Positions 25,885 through 34,812 of a stretch of 64,000 nt of DNA are shown piece after piece; within the stretch, counting starts at the first letter, position 1; the number at the start of each line of letters is the position of its first letter. The notes under the pieces are model-generated. The model saw nothing but the letters and a program-made list of their open reading frames with translations, was not told the origin of the DNA and did not search any database. A program made the translations under genes and the position numbers. The DNA lies in the NCBI GenBank assembly GCA_035501735.1, contig DATJVR010000064.1, forward strand, positions 62,001-126,000, in the 5' to 3' direction. The DNA comes from PNAI01 sp035501735 (GTDB lineage Bacteria > Pseudomonadota > Alphaproteobacteria > Rhizobiales > Xanthobacteraceae).

Positions 25885-26574
25885 ATGTTGCTACATAGCG
25901 CAATCGACCCCCGCCGCGCCGCACCGCAAGCCAAGCCAATGACGCCCCAAAAACCGATGGCTTCGCATGCCTTCACCGGATCGATCGAGATGATGGGGGC
26001 GTCGATGACATTCACGCGCGATGCTGAGATTTACGGCGAGAACGAACCGGCCGATTACCTTTACAAGGTCGTCAGCGGGACGGTGAGAACCTATAAAGTC
26101 CTTGCCGATGGCCGGCGGCAGATTGGCGCATTCTATTTGCCGGGTGACATATTCGGTCTCGAAAGCGGTGACGAGCATACGTTTTCTGCCGAGGCCGTTT
26201 CCGATTCGACGGTGTTGGTGATCAAACGCAGCGCCCTGGTCGGTTTGGCCGGACGTGACACCAAAGTCGCACAGCAGCTCTGGACTTTGACGAGCAGCGA
26301 ACTGCACCGCGTCCAAGACCATATCATGCTTCTGATCAAAACCGCCCAGGAACGCGTCGTCGGTTTCCTGCTGGAGATGGCGGCGCGCATGCCGGCTGGG
26401 AACCAGGTTGAACTTCCGATGTCGCGGCAGGACATTGCGGACTATCTCGGCCTCACGATTGAAACCGTCTCCAGAACTCTTACCCAGCTCGAGAACGCGG
26501 CCGCGATCGAACTTCCGACATCACGACGGATCGTGCTGCGCAACCGTACCGCGCTGAGCCGCCTGAACGGTTAA
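25885..26574 (+). CDS. fixK: Crp/Fnr-family regulator FixK (paralogue 1)
   Basis: A 229-residue Crp/Fnr regulator with an N-terminal cyclic-nucleotide-fold domain (about 40-150) and a C-terminal winged helix. The recognition helix contains ETVSR, the FNR/FixK signature for TTGAT half-sites. There is no cysteine anywhere, so it cannot hold an FNR [4Fe-4S] cluster and lacks the redox cysteine known in Bradyrhizobium FixK2; oxygen input must come through FixLJ. It is divergent from fixLJ and followed after 14 bases by the DUF6455 and cytochrome genes. About 70% similar by eye to the protein at 50716. Confidence 0.9.
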   Translation: MLLHSAIDPRRAAPQAKPMTPQKPMASHAFTGSIEMMGASMTFTRDAEIYGENEPADYLYKVVSGTVRTYKVLADGRRQIGAFYLPGDIFGLESGDEHTFSAEAVSDSTVLVIKRSALVGLAGRDTKVAQQLWTLTSSELHRVQDHIMLLIKTAQERVVGFLLEMAARMPAGNQVELPMSRQDIADYLGLTIETVSRTLTQLENAAAIELPTSRRIVLRNRTALSRLNG

Positions 26575-26588
26575 AGCGGAGGATTTTC

Positions 26589-27038
26589 GTGAGCACGTCA
26601 ATTGCGAGTGGTCACGGCTCTCTGTTCAGCACAATCGCCAGGTGGTGGCGAAATTGGCTTGGTGATCGTTCCCGCAAACTCGAATTACAGAATTTGGGAT
26701 CGGAGGATCTCAATCGCGTCGCACACGACGCCGGCGTCAGCCCGCAAGTGCTGCAAGCGCTCGCAGGGAAATGGCCTGAGGCGACCGATTTGTTGTCGCG
26801 CCGCATGGCCGCGCTCAAACTGGACGTGGAAGAAATTGGGCGCACTTATCCGCCGGTTTCGAACGATCTGAAACACCTGTGCTGGCTATGCACGAGCAAA
26901 GGCCGCTGCGAACGCGACCTCGCAAAAGATCCATCCAACCCGGTGTGGCGCGAATATTGTCCGAATGCCACGACTCTGACGGCGCTGAGCGCCCAACGCG
27001 GCACGCAACAAACAAGGAAGAATTTGAGGGAGACGTAA
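26589..27038 (+). CDS. DUF6455-type cysteine-motif protein
   Basis: A 149-residue cytosolic protein. The first half is helical and basic (WWRNWLGDRSRKLE, then DLNRVAHDAGVSPQVLQAL). The second half has four cysteines in CWLCTSKGRCERDLAKDP...EYCPNA, the DUF6455 layout that may bind metal. It starts with GTG behind GGAGG, and its stop directly abuts the ATG of the cytochrome gene, so the two are translationally linked. Molecular role unknown; location next to fixK implies a low-oxygen function. Confidence 0.75.
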   Translation: MSTSIASGHGSLFSTIARWWRNWLGDRSRKLELQNLGSEDLNRVAHDAGVSPQVLQALAGKWPEATDLLSRRMAALKLDVEEIGRTYPPVSNDLKHLCWLCTSKGRCERDLAKDPSNPVWREYCPNATTLTALSAQRGTQQTRKNLRET

Positions 27039-27383
27039 ATGCGCCGAACAAATCGCGCCTGGTCTGTTTTAATCGCATTGGCAGGCTTCGCGATTGCATT
27101 CGTTGATCTCAGTGCTGCCGAAGACTTATCGTCCGCTCAGAAACAGGGCCTCGAGCTGTTAAAGCAAAATTGCTTGCAGTGTCACGCGGTCGACAAGGTC
27201 AGTAACAGCCCGGATCCGGCCGCGCCGCCATTTCGCAACCTGTATGAAAAATATCCGTTCAGCAGTCTGCGGCTGCCGCTGAAGGAGGGTGTTCTCAGGG
27301 GGCACCCATCGATGCCGCACTTTCAGTTCAGCCCTGAAGACGTCGAAAACATCATCAGCTACCTAGGAAGCTTGGAAGAATAG
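27039..27383 (+). CDS. Small monohaem cytochrome c
   Basis: A 114-residue exported cytochrome c. The signal peptide runs to about residue 26 (DLSA-AED). Haem is attached at CLQCH, and the likely Met ligand is in GHPSMPHF. The PPFRNLYEKYPF and EGVLRGHPSMPHFQFSPEDVENIISYL segments match the other two small cytochromes of this window. The gene abuts the DUF6455 gene and is followed by a duplicated copy of the pair. Probable periplasmic electron carrier of the microaerobic respiratory system. Confidence 0.9.
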   Translation: MRRTNRAWSVLIALAGFAIAFVDLSAAEDLSSAQKQGLELLKQNCLQCHAVDKVSNSPDPAAPPFRNLYEKYPFSSLRLPLKEGVLRGHPSMPHFQFSPEDVENIISYLGSLEE

Positions 27384-27402
27384 CAAGCGGACACGAGCGA
27401 AA

Positions 27403-27534
27403 TGTGCGTTTAGCAAGCGCGACCTTGCAAAAGATCCGGCCAGTTCGGTGTGGTGCGAATACTGTTCGGAATACTGTCCAAATGCCATAACCTTGACGGT
27501 GCTTTGTGTGGAACGCGCCGCGAAGAGAAACTGA
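27403..27534 (+). pseudogene. Remnant of a duplicated DUF6455 gene
   Basis: Reading this stretch in frame gives a broken copy of the C-terminus of the 26589-27038 protein. It keeps KRDLAKDP-x-SSVW and YCPNA-x-TLTVL, with a short duplication (CEYCSEYC) and an early TGA at 27532. The N-terminal two thirds are missing. The second cytochrome follows at 27551, so a DUF6455-cytochrome pair was duplicated in tandem and the first half of the copy decayed. Confidence 0.8.
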
Positions 27535-27550
27535 GTCAAGGAAGAGGCAA

Positions 27551-27895
27551 ATGTGCGGAACCTATCGCGCCATATCCGTCATCTTTTTTACCCTCGCAGG
27601 AATTTCGTCAGCATCCGCTCCGGCAAATGCTGCCGATGTTTTGTCGCCTGCCGCACAGCGGGGCCAAACGCTTGTGAAAGCGAATTGCTCCGAGTGTCAC
27701 GCCATCGACAAAGTCAGCGAAAGCCCGCTCAAGATCGCGCCGCCGTTTCGCACTCTGCACGCCAAATATCCGATAGAAACCTTGCGGTTGCCCTTGAGAG
27801 AAGGCGTGCTCACGAGTCACCCCACGATGCCGATCTTCCGACTCGATCCTGGACAGGTCGAAGACGTCATCGCCTACTTGAAAACCCTTGAGTAG
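27551..27895 (+). CDS. Small monohaem cytochrome c (tandem copy)
   Basis: A 114-residue exported cytochrome c. The signal peptide ends near ANA-AD, the haem motif is CSECH, and the Met ligand is in SHPTMPIF. It is close in sequence and length to the 27039-27383 protein (HAIDKVSESP against HAVDKVSNSP) and arose by tandem duplication. The ATG at 27551 follows GGAAGAGG; an upstream frame from 27506 belongs to the remnant region. It converges with the acyl-CoA synthetase gene. Confidence 0.9.
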   Translation: MCGTYRAISVIFFTLAGISSASAPANAADVLSPAAQRGQTLVKANCSECHAIDKVSESPLKIAPPFRTLHAKYPIETLRLPLREGVLTSHPTMPIFRLDPGQVEDVIAYLKTLE

Positions 27896-27917
27896 CAATC
27901 CCCGAATATGATGGACG

Positions 27918-30617
27918 TTACGGTGCAAGCGAAAGAGTGACGACACGAAAACCGGCGTCACGGGGATCCTGCGCGATGCCGAACCCGAGCTCCGCGCACA
28001 TTTGCAGCATGGTGCGATTTTCCGCCAGCACTTGACCTTCGATCTTCCGCAGGCCTTCGCTGCGCGCATACTCGATGATCAGCTGCATCAGCAGCCAACC
28101 AAGACCGCGCCCCTTGAGGTCGGAACGCAATAACACTGCGTATTCACCGGCCTGGTAGTTTACGTGGGCATGCAGACGCACCACGCCAAGCATATCGCCG
28201 GTTTTCTCGTCGATTGCGATGAACGCCATGGCTCTTGCGTAATCGATCTGGGTGAAGCGGGCGATAAACACATGGCTGAAGCTTCTGACCGGCGCGAAAA
28301 ATCGCAGACGCAGATCCTCATCGGTCACCGCGGCAAAGAAAGGATAATACAAAGGCTCGTCTTCGGGCCGGACCGGACGGATGAACACCGCAGTGCCGTC
28401 CTTAAGCACGACGTGACGTTCCCATTCCTTCGGATAGGGCCGAATGACGAATCGCGGATGGCCGAAGCGGGCTCGACCGCCTGGTTCGGGTGCAGCGACT
28501 GCGATTCGCGCGTCAAGCGCGATGACTCCGGTCTCGTCAGCCAGCAAAGGATTGAGATCGAGCTCTCGTACCTCCGGCAAATCAGCAGCCAATTGCGCGA
28601 GCTTGACCAGCGTCAACGCAATCGCATTCTCATCGGCGGCCGTGACGTCGCGGTACGCTTTGAGTATCCGCGCAACGCGAGTGCGGGAAATAAGGTCGTG
28701 GGCGAGTTTCAGATCCAATGGCGGAAGCGCCAGGGCCTTGTCGTTGATGACCTCGACGGCCGTCCCGCCGCGCCCGAAAACAATGATAGGACCAAAGGTC
28801 GTGTCGTCCGCGATGCCTGCGATCAGCTCGCGCGCATTCGGCCGCACGATCATGGGGTGAACGGTCACGCCGGAAATGCGCGCCGACGGCTTTGCGGCTC
28901 GTACGGATTTCAAGATATCCGCTGCCGCTTCGCGTACTGCTTGTTCGCTGGCCAGATTGAGCCGCACGCCTCCAACGTCGGATTTATGCACGATGTCGGG
29001 CGATAGTATTTTGACCGCCACCGCGGTCCCGCCGGCAAGATACGGCCGCGCCGCTATCGCGGCTTCGTCGGTGTCGCGTGCAAGCGACGCCGACGCCGCA
29101 GGTATTGCATAGGCCGCAAGGACACGGGCGATCTCAATCGGGTCAAGCCAGCCGCGGCCGTTGGCAATTGCCTCCGTAATGATGGCCCGGGCGGTACCGA
29201 TGTCGGGAGAAAAATCCTGCGTCAGACTCGGTGGGATCTCCATCAAGGCATTCAACGCTTCTCGGTATCGCACCAGATGCGTGAATCCCCTGATGGCGTC
29301 GGTCTCGGACAAGTAGCAGGGGACGCCGGCCGCTTCGAGCTCTACCGATGCCCCTTCGCTGTCGCCAACCCAGACCGCAAAAACCGGCTTGGATGGGTAG
29401 ATCTGACCACGATATGTTCGGACCACGTTGGCAATCGACCGCGCCGCATCCGCAGCAGACGCAAGCGCCGTTGGAACATTTATCACCAGTATGGCGTCAT
29501 TTTCCCGGTCGCCGAGCAGGGTTTGCATGGCGACACCAAATCGCGCGGCATCGGCGTCGCCGGCGATGTCGATCGGATTGCCCTTGGACCAGATTGGCGG
29601 CAGCTCCTTGTTGAGCGCATCCATTGCGCCCTCGGAAATTTTTGCCAGACTGCCTCCGAAATCCATGAGCCTGTCGACCGCAAGGACACCCACGCCACCT
29701 CCGTTGGTCAGGATGGCAAGCCGCTTTCCGGAAAACGGCCTGATTCGCCCAAGCGTTTCCACGGCGGCAAAAAGCTCATCGAGATCCAGGACGCGCAACA
29801 GCCCGGCGCGCTGAAAAGCCGCCTCATAAACAGCATCGACGCCCGCCAGCGCGCCGGTATGGGTCCGGGCTGCAACAGCTCCCTGCACGTGTCGGCCGGC
29901 TTTGATGACGACGACGGGTTTCGCCCGCGCTGCCGCACGTGCCGCCGACATGAATTTGGGCGCGTCTGTGATCGACTCGATATAAAGCACGATCGCGCGC
30001 GTTCTGCCATCGAGCGCGAAATAGTCGAGCAGGTCACCGAAATCGACGTCGACCGTGTCGCCGAGCGACACCAAACCCGAAAACCCTACCGATCGCTTGG
30101 TCGCCCATTCGGCAAGTCCGGCAACGATTGCCCCCGATTGCGAAATCAGTGCCAGATCGCCACTCTGAGGCATCCGTGCTGCAAAACTCGCATTGAGATT
30201 CACCGCAGGTACGAGCACTCCAAGGCAATTCGGTCCGACCAACCGCAACCCGCGCGCACGCGCCGCCTGAGTCGCGCCTTCAGCCAACGAGCCGCGCCCA
30301 TGTCCAAGGCCGGCCGTGACAATGATCGCGGCCGGACAGCCTTTGTCTCCCGCCGCGGCTATCAGGCTTGGTACGGCAGGCGGCGGAGCCGCAACAATGA
30401 CGAGATCTGGAACGCCCGCCAAATCCTCGATCCGTTTGACCGCACGAACTCCGTCAATCGCGTCATAATGCGGATTGACGAGCTCGATCGTGCCCTTGAA
30501 GCCACCCTCGCGCAGATTTTTCAGAATGATGCGGCCAACGGAAGAGGCGCGTGGACTTGCGCCAACGAGTGCGATGGATCGCGGAGCAAAAAGGCGATCG
30601 AGGCGATAAGTACTCAT
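27918..30617 (-). CDS. ADP-forming acetate-CoA ligase fused to GNAT acetyltransferase
   Basis: An 899-residue fusion. Residues about 1-460 are the CoA-binding and succinyl-CoA-ligase-like domains (APRSIALVGASPRASSVG, VGPNCLGV, ALISQSGA, KAGRHVQGAVAARTHTGALAG with the catalytic-type His). Residues 480-700 form the ATP-grasp domain, and about 730-899 a GNAT domain (MLGVVRLHAHVN, LLRSDLKGRGLGWLLMQ). This is the layout of bacterial Pat/AcuA-type protein acetyltransferases, which control acetyl-CoA synthetase by lysine acetylation. Which activity is live cannot be told from the sequence. A FixK box (30656-30669) lies 39 bases upstream. Confidence 0.88.
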   Translation of the reverse strand: MSTYRLDRLFAPRSIALVGASPRASSVGRIILKNLREGGFKGTIELVNPHYDAIDGVRAVKRIEDLAGVPDLVIVAAPPPAVPSLIAAAGDKGCPAAIIVTAGLGHGRGSLAEGATQAARARGLRLVGPNCLGVLVPAVNLNASFAARMPQSGDLALISQSGAIVAGLAEWATKRSVGFSGLVSLGDTVDVDFGDLLDYFALDGRTRAIVLYIESITDAPKFMSAARAAARAKPVVVIKAGRHVQGAVAARTHTGALAGVDAVYEAAFQRAGLLRVLDLDELFAAVETLGRIRPFSGKRLAILTNGGGVGVLAVDRLMDFGGSLAKISEGAMDALNKELPPIWSKGNPIDIAGDADAARFGVAMQTLLGDRENDAILVINVPTALASAADAARSIANVVRTYRGQIYPSKPVFAVWVGDSEGASVELEAAGVPCYLSETDAIRGFTHLVRYREALNALMEIPPSLTQDFSPDIGTARAIITEAIANGRGWLDPIEIARVLAAYAIPAASASLARDTDEAAIAARPYLAGGTAVAVKILSPDIVHKSDVGGVRLNLASEQAVREAAADILKSVRAAKPSARISGVTVHPMIVRPNARELIAGIADDTTFGPIIVFGRGGTAVEVINDKALALPPLDLKLAHDLISRTRVARILKAYRDVTAADENAIALTLVKLAQLAADLPEVRELDLNPLLADETGVIALDARIAVAAPEPGGRARFGHPRFVIRPYPKEWERHVVLKDGTAVFIRPVRPEDEPLYYPFFAAVTDEDLRLRFFAPVRSFSHVFIARFTQIDYARAMAFIAIDEKTGDMLGVVRLHAHVNYQAGEYAVLLRSDLKGRGLGWLLMQLIIEYARSEGLRKIEGQVLAENRTMLQMCAELGFGIAQDPRDAGFRVVTLSLAP

Positions 30618-30655
30618 CGGTACCTGCGACTATCCGGGCAACCTGGTTCTAACAT

Positions 30656-30669
30656 TTGATTCAGATCAA
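30656..30669. promoter_or_regulatory. FixK/FNR box between acyl-CoA synthetase and small membrane protein
   Basis: TTGATTCAGATCAA, a complete TTGAT-N4-ATCAA palindrome. It is centred about 59 bases before the ATG of the plus-strand 35-residue protein, which fits class II activation, and about 46 bases before the minus-strand ligase start. Confidence 0.8.
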
Positions 30670-30721
30670 GGTCTCCACCGATCTTTTCCCTAGGGTTTTC
30701 TTCAACCTTCGGAGAACCAAC

Positions 30722-30829
30722 ATGCCCCGAGAGACCGCACTGGTGATTGCTGCGATCTGTGTCCCATTTATCGTCTTTGCGATAGCCCTGGCTTGGGCTG
30801 ATTTTACGTCACACTCTCGGAAATCCTGA
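30722..30829 (+). CDS. 35-residue single-TM membrane protein
   Basis: A short reading frame of 36 codons beginning MPRETALVIAAICVP and ending ADFTSHSRKS. It encodes one hydrophobic helix of about 20 residues with a short charged N-terminus and a basic tail. CGGAG lies eight bases before the ATG, and the FixK box at 30656-30669 is ideally placed upstream. Its size and topology recall small subunits of terminal oxidases or transport complexes, but it is not CydX by sequence. Probably a microaerobically induced accessory membrane peptide. Confidence 0.7.
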   Translation: MPRETALVIAAICVPFIVFAIALAWADFTSHSRKS

Positions 30830-31291
30830 GGCTATTCGTTGAATGTGTAGGCGGCTGCGGCTGGAAATTGGTTTACCGATATCAGGTAGGCAACCCGCAT
30901 CCTGCAAACGGTCGCTATTGGGTCGAGCGCATCATCGCCAGCGGCGGCAATTAGGACGCCGACAGTTTGCGTCCGCCAGATTGATCAAACGGTCGGTACC
31001 AGAAGATCATTTCCATCACGATTAATCTCGGCGATCCTGACCGGCCTGATCATCGCCATGCAGATGCCACAGGTAATTGCGACCCACGGCAACAGCGCAA
31101 AAAATAAATCGCTCCATGGATTCCGTTGCTAGCGCATCCCTTAAGTCTTGAGATTGTTTTGTCATGATATTGTCACGTTAGCCTTTCGTAATCTGCAATT
31201 TCGAACAAAACCGAAATTCGGCATTAACCTATCGGATCAAACGCCATCTATGCGTCATTGAAACGCAACACGAATCACGAATAACGCACCT
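30830..31291. other. Intergenic stretch with a possible peptide remnant
   Basis: 460 bases without a well-supported gene. One plus frame ending at the TAG 30952 encodes protein-like sequence (LVYRYQVGNPHPANGRYWVER) but has no ATG and no ribosome-binding site, so it may be a decayed gene end. The part 31140-31290 is AT-rich and likely holds the promoter of the phosphatase gene. Confidence 0.4.
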
Positions 31292-32191
31292 ATGAATTTT
31301 ATCGCCGAACCGGCATTGGTCAGAGAACCTGACGGACCAGTGCGCGTGCGAGCTCTGTTTCTTTCAGACATCCATCTCGGCAGCCGAGGCTGTCAAGCCG
31401 ACAAGCTCCTCGCATTCCTCCGCGATCACGATGCCGATACGATTTATCTCGTCGGCGACATTGTCGATGGCTGGCAACTCAAGTCGGTCTGGTATTGGCC
31501 GTCCGCCCATAACGACGTCGTTCAGAAACTCCTGCGCAAGGCGCGCAAGGGCAGTCGCGTGATCTACATCCCCGGCAATCATGATGAATTCCTGCGCGAC
31601 TATTACGGCACTCATTTTGGTGGCATCGATGTCGTCGAAAGTGCAATTCATCTGACCGCCGATGGCCGCCGTTTCCTGGTCATCCACGGCGACCTGTTTG
31701 ATGTGGTCATCAAGCATGCGCGCTGGCTCGCGCTTCTCGGCAACCAGGCCTACGACTTGGCGATCCTGCTCAACACCTATTTCAACGCCTTGCGGCGCGC
31801 TCTCGGGCTGCCCTACTGGTCGTTGTCGCAGTGGGTGAAACTGCGGGTCAAGAATGCCGTAAATTTCATCGGCGAATACGAGCGGACGCTTGCGGGTGAA
31901 GCCCGACGCCATCAGGTCGATGGCGTCATCTGCGGTCACATTCATCACGCGACCATTGCCGACAAAGATGGTCTCACCTACGTGAATTGCGGCGATTGGG
32001 TCGAAAGCTGCACGGGGGTGGTCGAACATTTCGACGGTCGGCTCGAATTGATCGATTGGGCCGCGAGCGACTCCGCTGTTCAACCAAAGGCGTTAGCAAA
32101 TTCACGTGTGAACATGCATGACACGGGCGATGGCGGCCCGTTCGATTCCGACAATTCGACCGGGGACAGCGCGCGACAAACTGCAGCGTGA
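31292..32191 (+). CDS. UDP-2,3-diacylglucosamine diphosphatase-like phosphoesterase
   Basis: A 299-residue calcineurin-like metallophosphoesterase of the LpxH/YbbF type. All metal motifs are visible: SDIHLGS (residues about 25-31), GDIVDGW, IPGNHDEF, VIHGDLFD and GHIHH. LpxH removes UMP from UDP-2,3-diacylglucosamine in lipid A synthesis, but paralogues next to glycosyltransferases and phospholipid genes are common in alphaproteobacteria and may act on other lipid or sugar diphosphates. It converges with psd, with six bases between. The tail after residue 265 is low-complexity. Confidence 0.8.
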   Translation: MNFIAEPALVREPDGPVRVRALFLSDIHLGSRGCQADKLLAFLRDHDADTIYLVGDIVDGWQLKSVWYWPSAHNDVVQKLLRKARKGSRVIYIPGNHDEFLRDYYGTHFGGIDVVESAIHLTADGRRFLVIHGDLFDVVIKHARWLALLGNQAYDLAILLNTYFNALRRALGLPYWSLSQWVKLRVKNAVNFIGEYERTLAGEARRHQVDGVICGHIHHATIADKDGLTYVNCGDWVESCTGVVEHFDGRLELIDWAASDSAVQPKALANSRVNMHDTGDGGPFDSDNSTGDSARQTAA

Positions 32192-32197
32192 ACCCGG

Positions 32198-33061
32198 TCA
32201 CGGCAGCCGCATCAACGGCTGCCCCATTCGAATCGTTGCGCCTTCGCGCACATTGTCGCACAGCGAAAATCCATCGGGCGCGAACACAAGAATTGTCGAT
32301 CCGTGCTGAAACCAACCCATTTCCTCCCCCTTCCGGAATGTCGCATCGCACCGCATGACCTTTCCGCGATGCCTGGCGTCGAGCGGAACATCGAGGAAAT
32401 GCAGGCGAATGCCGGCGACCAGAATGGCCGCGACCGGCACTAACGTCACGACATGGCCACTCGCGAGAAGTTCGGTTCGCAACAAAGCCCGTTCGTTTTT
32501 GCAGAACAGCTTTTCGATGCGTCGCAGTGCGATCGGGTTTACGTTCCAGGTGTCGCCGGAAATATAGCTGACTTGGTCGACGTGGCAATCATGCGGAGCG
32601 TGAAAACGATGATACATGCTCGATGTCAGCCGCAGGGTGACGTAGCGGCCGTTGTGATGGGCGTCGCCGGCACCATCAGCGCAAAACAAGTCCTCAAGCG
32701 TGTAGGGAAAGCCCTTGATTTGAAAGAGCCGGGTCTCCGCTATCGCGCCTGATGCCCCGACAACAGCATCGCAAGGGCTGACAAGAATATGCGGATCGTC
32801 GTCGATCGGGCGCGCGCCGTCCTTGAGTTCCCGCGTGAAGCAATCGTGCACGCTGCGAAACTTCGTCCTGCGTGCATCCGCAAGGTCGAGATCCGAAAAG
32901 TAGCGCCAGAGCGCGATTGAGATGTCCCGCACCAGCGGTTGTTCGATTTGCGAGAACCAGCCCATGAACTGTGTCGCCAGCCGGCGCGGTATCCGGTTGG
33001 TTAGCAAGAAGTTAATGTCCTCCTGCTCGAACACGCGCCGAAGCTGAGACCGGAGCGTCAT
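32198..33061 (-). CDS. psd: Phosphatidylserine decarboxylase
   Basis: A 287-residue proenzyme. The conserved YHRFHAPHDC region supplies the catalytic His, and VLVSPCDAVVG-type sequence (HILVSPCDAVVG) the Asp. The self-cleavage site is the GST of FQHGSTILVF near residue 250, where the pyruvoyl group forms from Ser. It makes phosphatidylethanolamine from phosphatidylserine at the inner membrane. The frame can start at 33103 (ATG) or 33118 (GTG), but these lie in the divergent gene; 33061 matches family length. With the PmtA-like methyltransferase at 35561 it would complete a path to phosphatidylcholine. Confidence 0.88.
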   Translation of the reverse strand: MTLRSQLRRVFEQEDINFLLTNRIPRRLATQFMGWFSQIEQPLVRDISIALWRYFSDLDLADARRTKFRSVHDCFTRELKDGARPIDDDPHILVSPCDAVVGASGAIAETRLFQIKGFPYTLEDLFCADGAGDAHHNGRYVTLRLTSSMYHRFHAPHDCHVDQVSYISGDTWNVNPIALRRIEKLFCKNERALLRTELLASGHVVTLVPVAAILVAGIRLHFLDVPLDARHRGKVMRCDATFRKGEEMGWFQHGSTILVFAPDGFSLCDNVREGATIRMGQPLMRLP

Positions 33062-33096
33062 CCTCCCGTTAACTCCGTCGGCTAAGTGATGATTCG

Positions 33097-34788
33097 ATGA
33101 CATCGGGCGGTTCAACACTGGCCTTCTATGGGATCGGCGCCGCCGCGCTTGTGACCTCCTTGGCCACGCTCCGCAGAAGGCTGCAACTGTCCAAGGCCAA
33201 GAACAGATCGCTCACCGGCCACGCACGGATCGCCCGACGAATCGCATCGCTGATTCCGTTCTACGAATACGGCAAGGACGGATTTTTTTGCTCCGATGGC
33301 GCACCGAAGGAGGTTACCGCACGGCGCCGAGACGGATTCATGCGCCTTTCGGCGCTTTTCAAGGTCCGTTATGCCGAAACAATTCGACGCACCGCTGACG
33401 TAACCGATAGCGTTTCGGACCTGCAGTTTACCGATGCCTATCGCGTTCCTTTCCAATACAGCCGCTTTGTGCGCGAGCACCTGAAGGTCGGCGCGTTCGT
33501 TCAATCGTCCAGCGGCGTCACCGTCACCGATCTCGATGGCAACGTGTTTTACGATCTGACCGGGTCGTACGGCGTCAATGTCTTCGGTTACGACTTCTAC
33601 AAAGACACGATTGAAAACGGCAGCAACCGCGTTCGTGAGCTGGGACCCTTGCTCGGGTCCTATCATCCGGTGATTGCCGACAATGTCAGACGCCTTAAGG
33701 CGATATCCGGCCTCGACGAGATATCGTTCCATATGTCGGGGACGGAAGCCGTCATGCAGGCGGTACGTCTTGCCCGCTATCACACCCGGCGTACTCATCT
33801 CGTGCGTTTCTGTGGCGCTTATCACGGTTGGTGGGGCGACGTGCAACCGGGCATCGGCAATCCCGCACCCGCGCACGAAACCTACACGTTGAAAGACATG
33901 TCGGAGGACTCCCTTCGCGTGCTGCAAACGCGGCGCGATATTGCTTGCGTGCTGGTCAATCCCCTGCAGGCGCTGCATCCGAACGACGGTGCGCCGGCGG
34001 ATTCTTCGCTGGTCGACAGCTCCCGCAGTGCGCATTTCGACAAAGTTGCCTATTCGGATTGGCTGGCGCGATTGCGAGAGGTGTGCAGCGAACGCGGCAT
34101 CGTCCTGATCTTCGACGAAGTGTTTGTGGGCTTTCGGCTCGCTGCCGGCGGCGCGCAGCAATATTTCGGCGTGCGCGCCGATCTTGTCACCTACGGCAAG
34201 ACGCTCGGCGGCGGTCTTCCCATTGGCGTCCTGTGCGGCCGAAAAAATTTGATGAAGCGATTCCGCGAGGACCGCCCGGCCGATATTTGTTTTGCCCGCG
34301 GCACCTTCAACTCGCATCCCTACGTCATGGCTGCAATGAACGAATTTTTGCGATCTCTCGATACGCCGCAGACGCGCGAACTCTACCGCGATTTGGATGA
34401 CACCTGGGATTCCCGCGCGGCCCGCCTCAATCATCGGCTTCGCGAGGAAGGCCTGCCGCTCCAGGTCGCGAACATGTCCACGATCTGGACGGTCTGCTAT
34501 ACGCGGCCTTCGCGCTACAATTGGATGCTGCAATTCTATCTGCGGGATGAAGGACTGATGCTCAGCTGGGTCGGGACCGGCCGCCTTATATTCAGTCTCA
34601 ACTACACGAATGCGGACTTCGAGGCGGTCATGGATCGCTTTATCGCCGCCGCCAGGACAATGCAGCAGGATGGCTGGTGGTGGCACGATGGAGCAACAAC
34701 CAACCGGACGATCAAGCGCCAAGTGCTGAAGGAAATGCTCGCGCATCGATTTCCCTGGACGCGCGCGCTCGCAAAGCCCAGCCGCTAG
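33097..34788 (+). CDS. Glutamate-1-semialdehyde-aminomutase-like aminotransferase with membrane anchor
   Basis: A 563-residue class III PLP-dependent aminotransferase. A hydrophobic N-terminal helix (about residues 8-25) and a 100-residue leader precede the catalytic domain. The PLP lysine is in TYGKTLGGGLPIG, the Asp in IFDEVFVGFR, and the cofactor loop in MSGTEAVMQAVRLAR. HemL-type mutases are about 430 residues and soluble, so this is not the haem-pathway enzyme. Similar fused forms occur in lipid or sphingolipid-like clusters. It is divergent from psd and converges with the Mpo1-like gene, suggesting a lipid head-group or long-chain-base role (inference). Confidence 0.75.
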   Translation: MTSGGSTLAFYGIGAAALVTSLATLRRRLQLSKAKNRSLTGHARIARRIASLIPFYEYGKDGFFCSDGAPKEVTARRRDGFMRLSALFKVRYAETIRRTADVTDSVSDLQFTDAYRVPFQYSRFVREHLKVGAFVQSSSGVTVTDLDGNVFYDLTGSYGVNVFGYDFYKDTIENGSNRVRELGPLLGSYHPVIADNVRRLKAISGLDEISFHMSGTEAVMQAVRLARYHTRRTHLVRFCGAYHGWWGDVQPGIGNPAPAHETYTLKDMSEDSLRVLQTRRDIACVLVNPLQALHPNDGAPADSSLVDSSRSAHFDKVAYSDWLARLREVCSERGIVLIFDEVFVGFRLAAGGAQQYFGVRADLVTYGKTLGGGLPIGVLCGRKNLMKRFREDRPADICFARGTFNSHPYVMAAMNEFLRSLDTPQTRELYRDLDDTWDSRAARLNHRLREEGLPLQVANMSTIWTVCYTRPSRYNWMLQFYLRDEGLMLSWVGTGRLIFSLNYTNADFEAVMDRFIAAARTMQQDGWWWHDGATTNRTIKRQVLKEMLAHRFPWTRALAKPSR

Positions 34789-34812
34789 GTCTGCTACGCT
34801 TGCTGCTTCCAC

